Shown piece by piece: positions 5,790 to 12,606 of a DNA stretch of 25,075 nt; the stretch's first letter is position 1; every line of letters begins with the position of its first letter. A model generated the notes under the pieces. The model ran no database searches. It was not told the DNA's origin and saw nothing but the letters and a program-made list of their open reading frames with translations. The translations under genes and the position numbers were made by a program. Source of the stretch: CAZTVF01 sp964616985. GTDB taxonomy: Bacteria > Planctomycetota > Phycisphaerae > SM23-33. The stretch spans positions 1-25,075 of the forward strand of contig CAZTVF010000082.1 in NCBI GenBank assembly GCA_964616985.1, given 5' to 3'.

Positions 5790-8465
5790 CTACAGTTCCG
5801 CGCGCAGCTTGCGGAGGAAGTCCAGTGCGGCCAGGGGGGTCATGTTGTCGAGGTTGGCGTCTTTGAGCTCACGGGCGACGCGGGTGGCGGGGTCGGCGAA
5901 CAGCTGCATCTGGGCGGCGGCCTGGCGGGCGCGGTTCGCCAGTTCGGGCATGTCCAGGCCCTCGGCCAGGTGCGCCTGAAGCTGCGGCAGGATGGCCTTG
6001 GCCCGCTGGATCACTTCCTTGGGCACGCCCGCCAGTCGGGCCACATGCACGCCGTATGACCGGTCCGTGCCGCCCTCGACGATCTTGTGCAGGAAGATGA
6101 CCTCGTCGGCCCATTCGCGGACGGCCACGTTGAGGTTCTTCACGCCGTCGATGAGCGTCTCCAGTTCCGTCAACTCGTGGTAATGCGTGGCGAACAGCGT
6201 GCGGCAGCGGACGCGCAGGGCGATGTGCTCGCTGATCGCCCACGCCAGGGCCAGCCCGTCGTACGTGCTCGTGCCGCGCCCCACCTCGTCGAGAATCACC
6301 AGCGAGCGGCTGGTGGCGTTGTTGAGGATGTTGGCCGTCTCGACCATCTCCAGCATGAACGTCGACAGTCCGCGCGACAGCTCGTCGGCGGCGCCCACTC
6401 GGGTGAAGATGCGGTCGGCCAGGCCGATCGTCGCCTCCTCGGCCGGGATGAAGCTGCCCGTCTGCGATAGCAGCACCAGCAGGGCGGCCGTGCGGATATA
6501 CGTGCTCTTGCCGGACATGTTGGGCCCGGTGATCACCAGCAGGCGGTCGTCCTTGTCGCCCATGACCACATCGTTGGGCACATACCGCTCGCGGAGCTGC
6601 TCAGCCAGCACGGGGTGCCGCCCGCCGATGATCCGCAGCACGTTGTCCTGCGTGATGGCGGGGCGGCGATACCCGCGATCGATGGCCAGTTGCGACAGCC
6701 CGCACAGCACGTCGATCGTGGCCATCGCCTCGGCCGCCGCCTGAAGCGGCGCGATGTGCGCCGCCAGCTGCACGCGCACCTGCTCGAACAGCTCGGCCTC
6801 CAGGGCCTTGGCCCGCTCGCCGGCGGTGAGCACCTCGGTCTCGTACCGCTTGAGGTCGTCGGTGATGTAGCGCTCGGCGTTCTTCACCGTCTGCTTGCGG
6901 ACGAAGTCGCCGGGGATCTTCTCGCGGTGGGCGTTGGTCACCTCGATGTAGTAGCCGAAGACCTTGTTGAACCCGACCTTGAGGTTGCCGATGCCCGTCC
7001 GCTTCGACAGCCCCGCCTGGTACTCCGACAGCCAGCTCTGCCCGTCCTGCCCGATGCGGCGGAGGCGGTCGAGCTCCTCGTGGAAGCCCCGGGCGATCAC
7101 GCCGCCGTCGCGGACGACGTTGGGGCAATCGGGGTTGATCGCGCGGGCGATCAGCTCGGCAGGGCCGTCGAGGCCCTCAAAGCAAGGCCGCAGCTGCGAG
7201 ACCAGTTCGTTGCGGCAGGGCGCGATCAGCGCCGCCAGCCTGGGCAGCACGCCCAGCGTGTTGCCCAGCGCCACCAGTTCGCGCGGGCGCACCCGCCCCA
7301 GCACGATGGCCGAGGCAATGCGGTCGATCTGCGAGACGTCGCGGAGGATGTCGCGCACCTGGCCCAGCCGCGCGCGGTCCTCCATCAGTTCCTCGATGGC
7401 ATCCTGGCGGGCGACGATGGCGCTGAAGCCGTTGAGCGGGAAGGTCAGCCACCGCTCCAGCAGCCGCGCGCCCATGCCGGTCAGCGTCTGGTCGATGCAC
7501 GCCAGCAGGCTGCCCGCCCGCTGGTTGCTGCGGAGCGTGCGGTGCACCTCCAGGCAGCGCAGCGTCGTGCCGTCGACGGCCATGTGGTCGGCGCGTTCGA
7601 ATCGGCGCAGCCCGCGGATATGGGCCAGCGCGGTCTTCTGCGTCTCGCGGAGATAGTCGATGATGGCCCCGGCGGCGGAGATGGATTCATCCCACGCCGC
7701 CACGCCGAAGCCTTCGAGCGTGAGGGTCTTGAAGTGCTCCTGCAGCATCTGCTGCGCGGCGTGCGCGTCGTAGGCCCACGGCGGGCGGGCCGTGCCGACG
7801 GCGTTGATCGACTGCCGAAGGTTCTGGCGGAAGGCGGGCGTGTCCAGGCCGCACCCCTCGGGGAACAGCACCTCGGCGGGGCCGATGCGGACCAGCTCGT
7901 CCATCATGTGCTGCGCCGGCGTGGTCATGATCCAGAACGCCCCGCTGGACAGCTCGACCCACGCGATGCCCGCCTGCGGGGCGGCGGTCTTTGACACGCG
8001 CTCGCCATCGGCGGCGCCCGCCTCGCCGGTCTGGCCGGCGCGGGGGAAGACGGCGGCGAGGTAGTTGCCCTCGCGCTGGTCGAGCAGTTCCTGCTCGGTA
8101 ATCGTGCCGGGAGTGACCAGGCGGACGACGTCGCGCTTCACCACGGTCTTGGCCAGCTTGGGGTCCTCGACCTGTTCGCAGATGGCCACGCGGCAGCCGG
8201 CCTTGATCAGGCGGTGGAGGTAGCCCTCCAGCGCGTGGTAGGGAATCCCCGCCAGCGGCACGGCCGAGGGGCCCTTGGACCGTGCGGTCAGGGCCAGGCC
8301 CAGCACGCGGCTGGCGGTCTTGGCGTCGTCGTAGAACGTCTCGTAGAAATCGCCCATGCGGAACAAAAGGATGTAGTCGGGGTACTGGTCCTTGAAGGCC
8401 CGGTACTGCCGCATGGCTGGGGTGTCGAGATTGGCCGGAGATTCGTCGGTCACGCCGCCGATCAT
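5790..8465 (-). CDS. mutS: DNA mismatch repair ATPase MutS
   Basis: Recognises mismatches and short loops and starts methyl-independent or methyl-directed repair with MutL. 891 residues from the chosen start. MGDFYETF near the N-terminus holds the mismatch-stacking F40-x-E42; the connector, lever and clamp regions follow. The ABC-type ATPase has Walker A GPNMSGKST at about 647-655, Walker B with LVILDEVGRGTSTYDG near 720, and FATHYHELTELE after it. The RSYGVHVARLAGVP block is intact. The frame stays open upstream to 8645, but those extra 60 residues are translated from the inverted-repeat element (8482-8810) and are not MutS-like, so I start at the ATG 8463-8465. A GTG at 8453 is an alternative. 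No clear ribosome site. No mutL in the window. Confidence 0.95.
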   Translation of the reverse strand: MIGGVTDESPANLDTPAMRQYRAFKDQYPDYILLFRMGDFYETFYDDAKTASRVLGLALTARSKGPSAVPLAGIPYHALEGYLHRLIKAGCRVAICEQVEDPKLAKTVVKRDVVRLVTPGTITEQELLDQREGNYLAAVFPRAGQTGEAGAADGERVSKTAAPQAGIAWVELSSGAFWIMTTPAQHMMDELVRIGPAEVLFPEGCGLDTPAFRQNLRQSINAVGTARPPWAYDAHAAQQMLQEHFKTLTLEGFGVAAWDESISAAGAIIDYLRETQKTALAHIRGLRRFERADHMAVDGTTLRCLEVHRTLRSNQRAGSLLACIDQTLTGMGARLLERWLTFPLNGFSAIVARQDAIEELMEDRARLGQVRDILRDVSQIDRIASAIVLGRVRPRELVALGNTLGVLPRLAALIAPCRNELVSQLRPCFEGLDGPAELIARAINPDCPNVVRDGGVIARGFHEELDRLRRIGQDGQSWLSEYQAGLSKRTGIGNLKVGFNKVFGYYIEVTNAHREKIPGDFVRKQTVKNAERYITDDLKRYETEVLTAGERAKALEAELFEQVRVQLAAHIAPLQAAAEAMATIDVLCGLSQLAIDRGYRRPAITQDNVLRIIGGRHPVLAEQLRERYVPNDVVMGDKDDRLLVITGPNMSGKSTYIRTAALLVLLSQTGSFIPAEEATIGLADRIFTRVGAADELSRGLSTFMLEMVETANILNNATSRSLVILDEVGRGTSTYDGLALAWAISEHIALRVRCRTLFATHYHELTELETLIDGVKNLNVAVREWADEVIFLHKIVEGGTDRSYGVHVARLAGVPKEVIQRAKAILPQLQAHLAEGLDMPELANRARQAAAQMQLFADPATRVARELKDANLDNMTPLAALDFLRKLRAEL

Positions 8466-8481
8466 AACCGAAAAAAGAAAC

Positions 8482-8810
8482 AGAAACAGCATCAGCAGGG
8501 ATGAAGAGGATGAAAGAGATAGAAACAGAAGAAGCAGATCCAAAGGCCCGGCCGAACGCAAAGAGGCGGACGAGTCGTTGCTGCTCGCCTCCTTCGTGCA
8601 ATTGGTGCAATTCGTGGACGGACTCTTCGCTGCTGCTTCTGGCATCCGTGCAATCCGAGTAGCCTGCCTGCCGGCCGGCGTCCCAGAAAAGACAGAACGG
8701 CAACTACATCTTCACAGGAACTGGCCGCGCCGGAGCAGAAAGTCGGCATTCAAGGTCTGGGAATACGTCTATCCGCGTTTATCCTCTTCATCCCTGCTAA
8801 TGCTGTTTCT
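8482..8810. mobile_element. 329-bp element bounded by 30-nt inverted repeats (MITE-like)
   Basis: The left arm 8482-8511 and right arm 8781-8810 are reverse complements at 29 of 30 positions (core GCAGGGATGAAGAGGAT). The interior has no gene. It shows 9-nt periodic stretches, e.g. TTCGTGCAA then TTGGTGCAA then TTCGTGGAC near 8598-8624, and purine-rich units like GGATGAAGA next to the left arm. The right arm ends at the base before the UroD-like 2 stop codon (8811-8813), and the left arm ends 16 nt from the mutS ATG. No target-site duplication is obvious. It also accounts for the 345-bp gene-free interval 8466-8810. Confidence 0.6.
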
Positions 8811-9743
8811 TCAGTATTTCCCCAGCTCGCGCCCGGCGTCCCACATGGCGTCGAAGTTGGCCTGGGGAATGCCGGGGATGCACTGGTCGGGGCCCAGGAT
8901 CCAGCCGCCGCCGGGTTTGAGCAGGGTCAGGACGCGCTCGACCTCGCGGCGGACGTCGGCGGGCGTGCCGCCGGCCAGCACGGCCGTGTCGATCCCGCCG
9001 TTGAGGGCCATGCGTCCGGCCGTGTCGGCCTTGATGCGTTTGAGGTCGTTGGCGCGGGCCTGGATCGGGTTGAGCACCGTCACGCCGATGGCGGCCAGGT
9101 CGCCGGCGATCTCCTCCACGCAGCCGCAGCTGTGGAAGTGCACGATCTTGCCCGCCCGCAGGACGTTCTCGAAGCAGTAGCGGTATTCCGGAAGGATGAA
9201 GCGGCGGAACATCTCCGGCGACATCATCAGCGCCCGCTGCGTCCCGAGGTCCTCGGAGAAACTCATGCCATCGACGCCGAGTTCGAGGTAGCGGTCGAAC
9301 ACCCCGCGGGCGAACGTCGCGATGCCGTGCAGCAGCTCGCGGCAGGCCTGGGGATGCGTGATCATCCCGACGAGGAAGTTGTCCATGCCGGTGATGGCCC
9401 AGACCCGTTCGAACAGCAGGTACATTAGGTGGCCGATGACCAGCTTCTCGCTGCGGTCGATGGCCGCCAGGTCGGCCTGCATCTTCTGGGTCCACACCAG
9501 GTCGCCCGGGGAGGGGAACCGGTAATCGGCCAGGCGGTCGAGGTCGCTCAGCGGGTTGCCCTTGGGGAATGGGACGGTGCCGGCCAGGCCGACCTCCCAC
9601 CGCACGCCCCACAGGTCGGTCCAGTTCTCCATGCGGAAGTTGTTGTCGAAGGCGAAGCCCGCCATCACGCCCTCGCACGCCAGGGGCACGTACCGGGGCC
9701 TGCGGAAGTGGATCGCCTCGAGGAAGTTCTCTTTGGGATTCAT
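8811..9743 (-). CDS. UroD-superfamily protein 2 (HSCGC type)
   Basis: 310-residue UroD/methyltransferase-superfamily protein. The start MNPKENFLEAIHFRRPRYVP has the usual opening of these paralogues (short helix, then the R-P-x-x-V-P strand). FHSCGCVEEIAG (203-214) carries H204-x-C206, with an extra C208. LNPIQARANDLKRIK and GGGWILGPDQCIPGIP (278-293) are typical of the family's C-terminal half. HemE identity is unlikely. The frame is open for another 700 codons upstream, but that part is antisense to the HPS-RraA and PHI genes; the ATG at 9741-9743 fits the family start. Only a weak ribosome site precedes it. Divergent from the HPS-RraA gene across 153 bp, which hints at shared regulation. 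Confidence 0.82.
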   Translation of the reverse strand: MNPKENFLEAIHFRRPRYVPLACEGVMAGFAFDNNFRMENWTDLWGVRWEVGLAGTVPFPKGNPLSDLDRLADYRFPSPGDLVWTQKMQADLAAIDRSEKLVIGHLMYLLFERVWAITGMDNFLVGMITHPQACRELLHGIATFARGVFDRYLELGVDGMSFSEDLGTQRALMMSPEMFRRFILPEYRYCFENVLRAGKIVHFHSCGCVEEIAGDLAAIGVTVLNPIQARANDLKRIKADTAGRMALNGGIDTAVLAGGTPADVRREVERVLTLLKPGGGWILGPDQCIPGIPQANFDAMWDAGRELGKY

Positions 9744-9851
9744 GCCGAGGATTATCGGGCCCTGATTGGCACGCGGGAAGCGGAATCTCGCAGCGGCGAT
9801 CGTGTTGGGGTGCGCCGGGCTGCGGATAGGCAGCCCCGGCCGTCTTCGGCG

Positions 9852-9880
9852 TTTACACATCCGCCCCCCGGCCGTATAGT
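9852..9880 (+). promoter_or_regulatory. Sigma-70-type promoter of the HPS-RraA gene
   Basis: TTTACA (9852-9857) and TATAGT (9875-9880) with an optimal 17-nt spacer. Transcription would begin near 9887, giving a leader of only about 10 nt; GAGGA at 9888-9892 serves as the ribosome site. This is the best-looking promoter in the window. Confidence 0.6.
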
Positions 9881-9896
9881 GGACGGCGAGGACACT

Positions 9897-11210
9897 ATGA
9901 AGCATGTGAAACTGCAAGCCGCATTGGATTTCCTGGAACTGCCCCGGGCGCTGGCGATCGCCGAACAGGCCGTCGCCGGCGGGGCGGACTACCTCGAGGC
10001 CGGCACCCCGCTGATCAAGAGCGAGGGCCTCGACGCCGTCCGCAAGCTCCGCGCCATGTTCCCCCGCCACACCATCATCGCCGACATGAAGACCATGGAC
10101 GCCGGGCGGATCGAGGCCGAGGCCGCCGCCAAGGCGGGCGCCAACGTCATGACCGTCAGCGGCACGGCCTCCGAGGCCACCATCCGCGAATGCGTCGAGG
10201 CCGGCAAACACTACGGCTGCCTCGTCGCCGTCGACCTGCTGGGCGTCGAGAAGCCGCTCCAGTTCGCGGCCAAGGCCGAGGCCCTGGGCGTGGCCTGGCT
10301 GGACCTGCACTGCCCCATCGACCAGCAGATGCAGGGACGCGACCCGCTGGCCCTGCTGAAGGAGCTGCGCGGCGCGACCCACCTGGTCCTCGCCGTCGCC
10401 GGCGGCATCAATAGCGAAACGGCCGCCCTGGCCGTCGCCGCGGGCGCCGACGTCGTCATCGTCGGCGGGGCCATCACCAAGGCCCTCGACGTCCGCTCCG
10501 CCACGGCCGACGTCCGCAGGGCCATCGACAGCGGTCAGGCCGTCGCCTCCGAGCATTTCAAACGCGGCACGGCCGAGACGCTGCGGGAGATCCTGGCCAA
10601 GGTCTCGTCGGCCAACGTCTCCATCGGCGCGCACCATCAGCCGTGCCTGGAGGGGCTGGTCACGCTGTGGACCGGGGCGTTCGCCTGCGGCCCGGCCGTG
10701 ACGGTCAAGACGATGCCCGGCGACTGGTCCAAGCCCGTGCAGGCGATCGACATCGCCAAGCCCGGCGACGTGCTGGTCATCGACGCCGGCGGCCGCAGCC
10801 CCGCCATCTGGGGCGAGTTGGCCACCGAGAGCGCTAGGAACAAGGGCGTCGCCGGCCTGGTGGTTGAGGGGGCCGTGCGCGACACGGCCGAGATCCGCAA
10901 GCACCAGTTCCCGGTGTGGTCCCGCCTGGTGACCAGCCACGCGGGCGAGCCCAAGGGCATCGGCGAGATCAACGAGCCCATCAAGATCGCCGGGCAGGTG
11001 ATCTGCCCGGGCGACTGGATCGTCGCCGATGACGACGGCGTGATGGTGCTGCCCAAGGATCGGGCCGTGGAGATGGCCAACCGCGCCGCCGACGTGCTGG
11101 AGGCCGAGAACCGCATCCGCCTGGAGATCCGCCAGCAGAAGAGCACGCTGGCGAAGGTGATGAACCTCGCCCGGTGGGAGAAACTCGGCAAGACCCCCGA
11201 CGTGGGATGA
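9897..11210 (+). CDS. Bifunctional 3-hexulose-6-phosphate synthase / RraA-like protein
   Basis: 437-residue fusion. Residues about 1-210 are 3-hexulose-6-phosphate synthase (formaldehyde + ribulose 5-phosphate to hexulose 6-phosphate): ADMKTMDAGRIEAE carries the DxKxxD motif of the OMP-decarboxylase superfamily, followed by LHCPIDQQMQGRDPL and the phosphate-gripping VAGGINSETA/GADVVIVGGAIT. Residues about 225-430 are an RraA/HMG-aldolase-type domain: GDVLVIDAGGRSPAIWGELA and VVEGAVRDTAEI contain the conserved Gly-rich and Arg-Asp positions. The same two-domain design is known from archaea (annotated hexulose-6-phosphate synthase/ribonuclease regulator). The ATG at 9897 has GAGGA upstream; the frame stays open leftward to 9429 but only antisense to UroD-like 2. 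The partner PHI gene follows 138 bp downstream. What the RraA part does is unknown. Confidence 0.87.
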   Translation: MKHVKLQAALDFLELPRALAIAEQAVAGGADYLEAGTPLIKSEGLDAVRKLRAMFPRHTIIADMKTMDAGRIEAEAAAKAGANVMTVSGTASEATIRECVEAGKHYGCLVAVDLLGVEKPLQFAAKAEALGVAWLDLHCPIDQQMQGRDPLALLKELRGATHLVLAVAGGINSETAALAVAAGADVVIVGGAITKALDVRSATADVRRAIDSGQAVASEHFKRGTAETLREILAKVSSANVSIGAHHQPCLEGLVTLWTGAFACGPAVTVKTMPGDWSKPVQAIDIAKPGDVLVIDAGGRSPAIWGELATESARNKGVAGLVVEGAVRDTAEIRKHQFPVWSRLVTSHAGEPKGIGEINEPIKIAGQVICPGDWIVADDDGVMVLPKDRAVEMANRAADVLEAENRIRLEIRQQKSTLAKVMNLARWEKLGKTPDVG

Positions 11211-11240
11211 TCGACAACCCGGGCGAGGCCGCCTCGGTGC

Positions 11241-11264
11241 CACCCCCAAACTTGTTTGGGGGTG
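11241..11264. repeat. CACCCCCAAAC palindrome, copy 2
   Basis: Arms CACCCCCAAAC and GTTTGGGGGTG around TT, identical in the arms to 1505-1528. It lies in the HPS-RraA/PHI spacer. Confidence 0.7.
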
Positions 11265-11310
11265 CGATGAACAATGGCAGTATTTGCGCCATGGATCGAT
11301 TGGAACGTTT

Positions 11311-11336
11311 GGTGCGTGGCAAGCCACGCACCCTAC
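11311..11336 (-). repeat. GTAG-headed palindrome in the PHI leader
   Basis: Perfect 10-nt arms GGTGCGTGGC and GCCACGCACC around AA (11311-11332), followed by CTAC (11333-11336). Read on the minus strand it is GTAG plus a palindrome, the layout of REP elements recognised by RAYT transposases. It ends 12 nt before the PHI start codon. Confidence 0.6.
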
Positions 11337-11348
11337 CAGGCTGGGATT

Positions 11349-11894
11349 ATGTCCGACAAAGACGCACTTAAACTCGCAGGCGACGACCTTCTGGCCCGCA
11401 TCAACACGGTGCTGGCGCAGGTCGATTGGGCGAGCTTTCTGGAATTGGCTGATCTGCTGCCGCGGGCCCGGCGGACGTTCGTCTCCGGCGCGGGGCGAAG
11501 CGGCCTGGTGGCGCGGAGCTTCGGCATGCGGCTGATGCACGCGGGCCTGCCGGCCTTCATCCCCGGCGAGACCGTCACGCCGGCCGCTGGCGAACGCGAC
11601 CTGCTGGTGGCCATCAGCTGCACCGGCCAGACGGGCATCACCCACTACATTGCCCAGCGCGCCCGAAGCCTGGGGGCCAAGGTCGTCGTGCTGACGGCCG
11701 ACCCGGCCAGCCCCGTCGCCCGTGAGGCCGACAAGATCGTCACCATCCCCGTCGTGGCCGAGAACATCGTGCTGCGGGCGGCCGTCTTCGAACACGCCGC
11801 CAGCCTCTGCCTCGACGCCGTCTTCAACGTCCTCTCCGACCGCCTCAAACTCGACCTCCAAGCCTACCGCGCCCGCCACGCGAACTTGGAGTAG
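11349..11894 (+). CDS. hxlB: 6-phospho-3-hexuloisomerase (SIS domain)
   Basis: Isomerises 3-hexulose 6-phosphate to fructose 6-phosphate, the second step of ribulose-monophosphate formaldehyde fixation (or, run backwards, ribulose phosphate supply). 181 residues, the usual length. A single SIS domain: SGAGRSGLVARSFGMRLMHA (residues about 46-65), then IPGETVTPAAGERDLLVAIS and CTGQTG, the sugar-phosphate loop, and VVVLTADPASPVAREAD. The ATG at 11349 is chosen because the 25 codons upstream are palindromic repeat sequence. No strong ribosome site (GGGATT only), so translation may depend on upstream structure. Same strand as the HPS-RraA gene, with two palindromes in the spacer. Confidence 0.87.
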   Translation: MSDKDALKLAGDDLLARINTVLAQVDWASFLELADLLPRARRTFVSGAGRSGLVARSFGMRLMHAGLPAFIPGETVTPAAGERDLLVAISCTGQTGITHYIAQRARSLGAKVVVLTADPASPVAREADKIVTIPVVAENIVLRAAVFEHAASLCLDAVFNVLSDRLKLDLQAYRARHANLE

Positions 11895-11900
11895 AAGCAA

Positions 11901-11935
11901 GAGTGCGCGAGTGGGGAACGGGACGATGCGTGGCG
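11901..11935 (+). repeat. Dispersed repeat, copy 2 (GAGTGCGCGA-N14-GATGCGTGGCG)
   Basis: Same end blocks and spacing as the minus-strand copy at 597-631. It begins 6 nt after the PHI stop codon. Confidence 0.5.
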
Positions 11936-11951
11936 ATGACGAGTGAGGCTT

Positions 11952-12020
11952 TGGCGGCGGCTTGCCGTTCGGCGCTGTAGAGGCCCCAGGGGCATCACCC
12001 AGATATGACAGCGCCGAACG
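11952..12020. repeat. 83-bp palindromic element, truncated copy
   Basis: Matches 1203-1271 closely through the left arm, loop and inner right arm (GACAGCGCC), with scattered substitutions, then diverges, lacking the outer right arm. It lies between PHI and hsp20. Confidence 0.7.
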
Positions 12021-12115
12021 CTCCCCGTCTTCTCGTCGCCCTGCCGGTCCTGTGAGTGCGGCTACAATTGTATAGAGACGATGTAACGGGGCGCGGCATC
12101 CAGGAGAGGGAAATC

Positions 12116-12559
12116 ATGGATACGGTAAAGAGAAGCAAAGAGACTCGAATGGCGAGGTTCCAGGATAGCATGAGCGAGATGTTCGGCCGGCTTTTCGGGG
12201 AGTTCGGCGTTGGCGGCGGGCCGGGCGAGGGGTGGTTCCCGCCGATGGACATGGCCGAACGCGACGACGCGGTGGTCATCAAGGCAGACCTGCCGGGCAT
12301 GACGGCGGAGCAGATCGAGATATCGGTGCAGGGAAACACGCTGGTGGTCACGGGCGAGAAGCAGGAGAAGACCGAGGAGAAGGAAGAGAGCTATTATCAC
12401 ATCGAACGCCGCGTCGGCACCTTCCGCCGCGTCGTCGCGCTGCCGTCGGAGGTCAAGGCCGACAAGGTCCAGGCCGCCTACAAGGACGGAGTGCTGACCA
12501 TCACCCTGCCCAAGAGCGAACAGGCCAAGGCCAAGAAGATCCCGGTCAGGCAGGAATGA
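12116..12559 (+). CDS. Small heat-shock protein, Hsp20/alpha-crystallin family
   Basis: ATP-independent holdase chaperone of the cytoplasm. 147 residues: a short N-terminal arm, an alpha-crystallin domain at about 44-135 (VVIKADLPGMTAEQIEISV, NTLVVTGEK, HIERRVGTFRRVVALP, YKDGVLTITLPK), and a C-terminal tail with IPV (142-144), the I-x-I/V motif that docks on a neighbouring subunit. The ATG at 12116 has AGGAG about 9 nt upstream; the earlier in-frame ATG at 12056 lacks one. An AT-rich patch (TACAATTGTATAGA, 12063-12076) may hold the -10 box, but the -35 is poor, and I see no CIRCE or ROSE element. Convergent with UroD-like 3. Confidence 0.93.
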   Translation: MDTVKRSKETRMARFQDSMSEMFGRLFGEFGVGGGPGEGWFPPMDMAERDDAVVIKADLPGMTAEQIEISVQGNTLVVTGEKQEKTEEKEESYYHIERRVGTFRRVVALPSEVKADKVQAAYKDGVLTITLPKSEQAKAKKIPVRQE

Positions 12560-12564
12560 ACGAA

Positions 12565-12606
12565 GATCAGGGGTCGGGGATCAGGGGCCAGGGATTAGGG
12601 ATCAGG
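12565..12606. repeat. Heptamer tandem array 3 (unit GATCAGG)
   Basis: Six back-to-back 7-nt units: GATCAGG at 12565, 12579 and 12600, GATTAGG at 12593, GGTCGGG at 12572 and GGCCAGG at 12586. It fills the space between the convergent hsp20 and UroD-like 3 genes. The stop codon of UroD-like 3 (12602-12604, minus strand) lies within the last unit. Confidence 0.75.

Noticed and set aside
6615..7994. Long plus-strand open frame within mutS
   Set aside because: Antisense to conserved MutS sequence, typical of GC-rich DNA; no start signal or family motif.
8392..9180. Plus-strand open frame of about 260 codons covering the inverted-repeat element
   Set aside because: Overlaps the 5' end of mutS and 3' end of UroD-like 2 antisense; no motif, and the centre is repeat DNA.
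9744..11900. Upstream extension of the UroD-like 2 frame by over 700 codons on the minus strand
   Set aside because: It is antisense to the HPS-RraA and PHI genes, which have clear family motifs; the translated extension is low-complexity and matches no fold I recognise.
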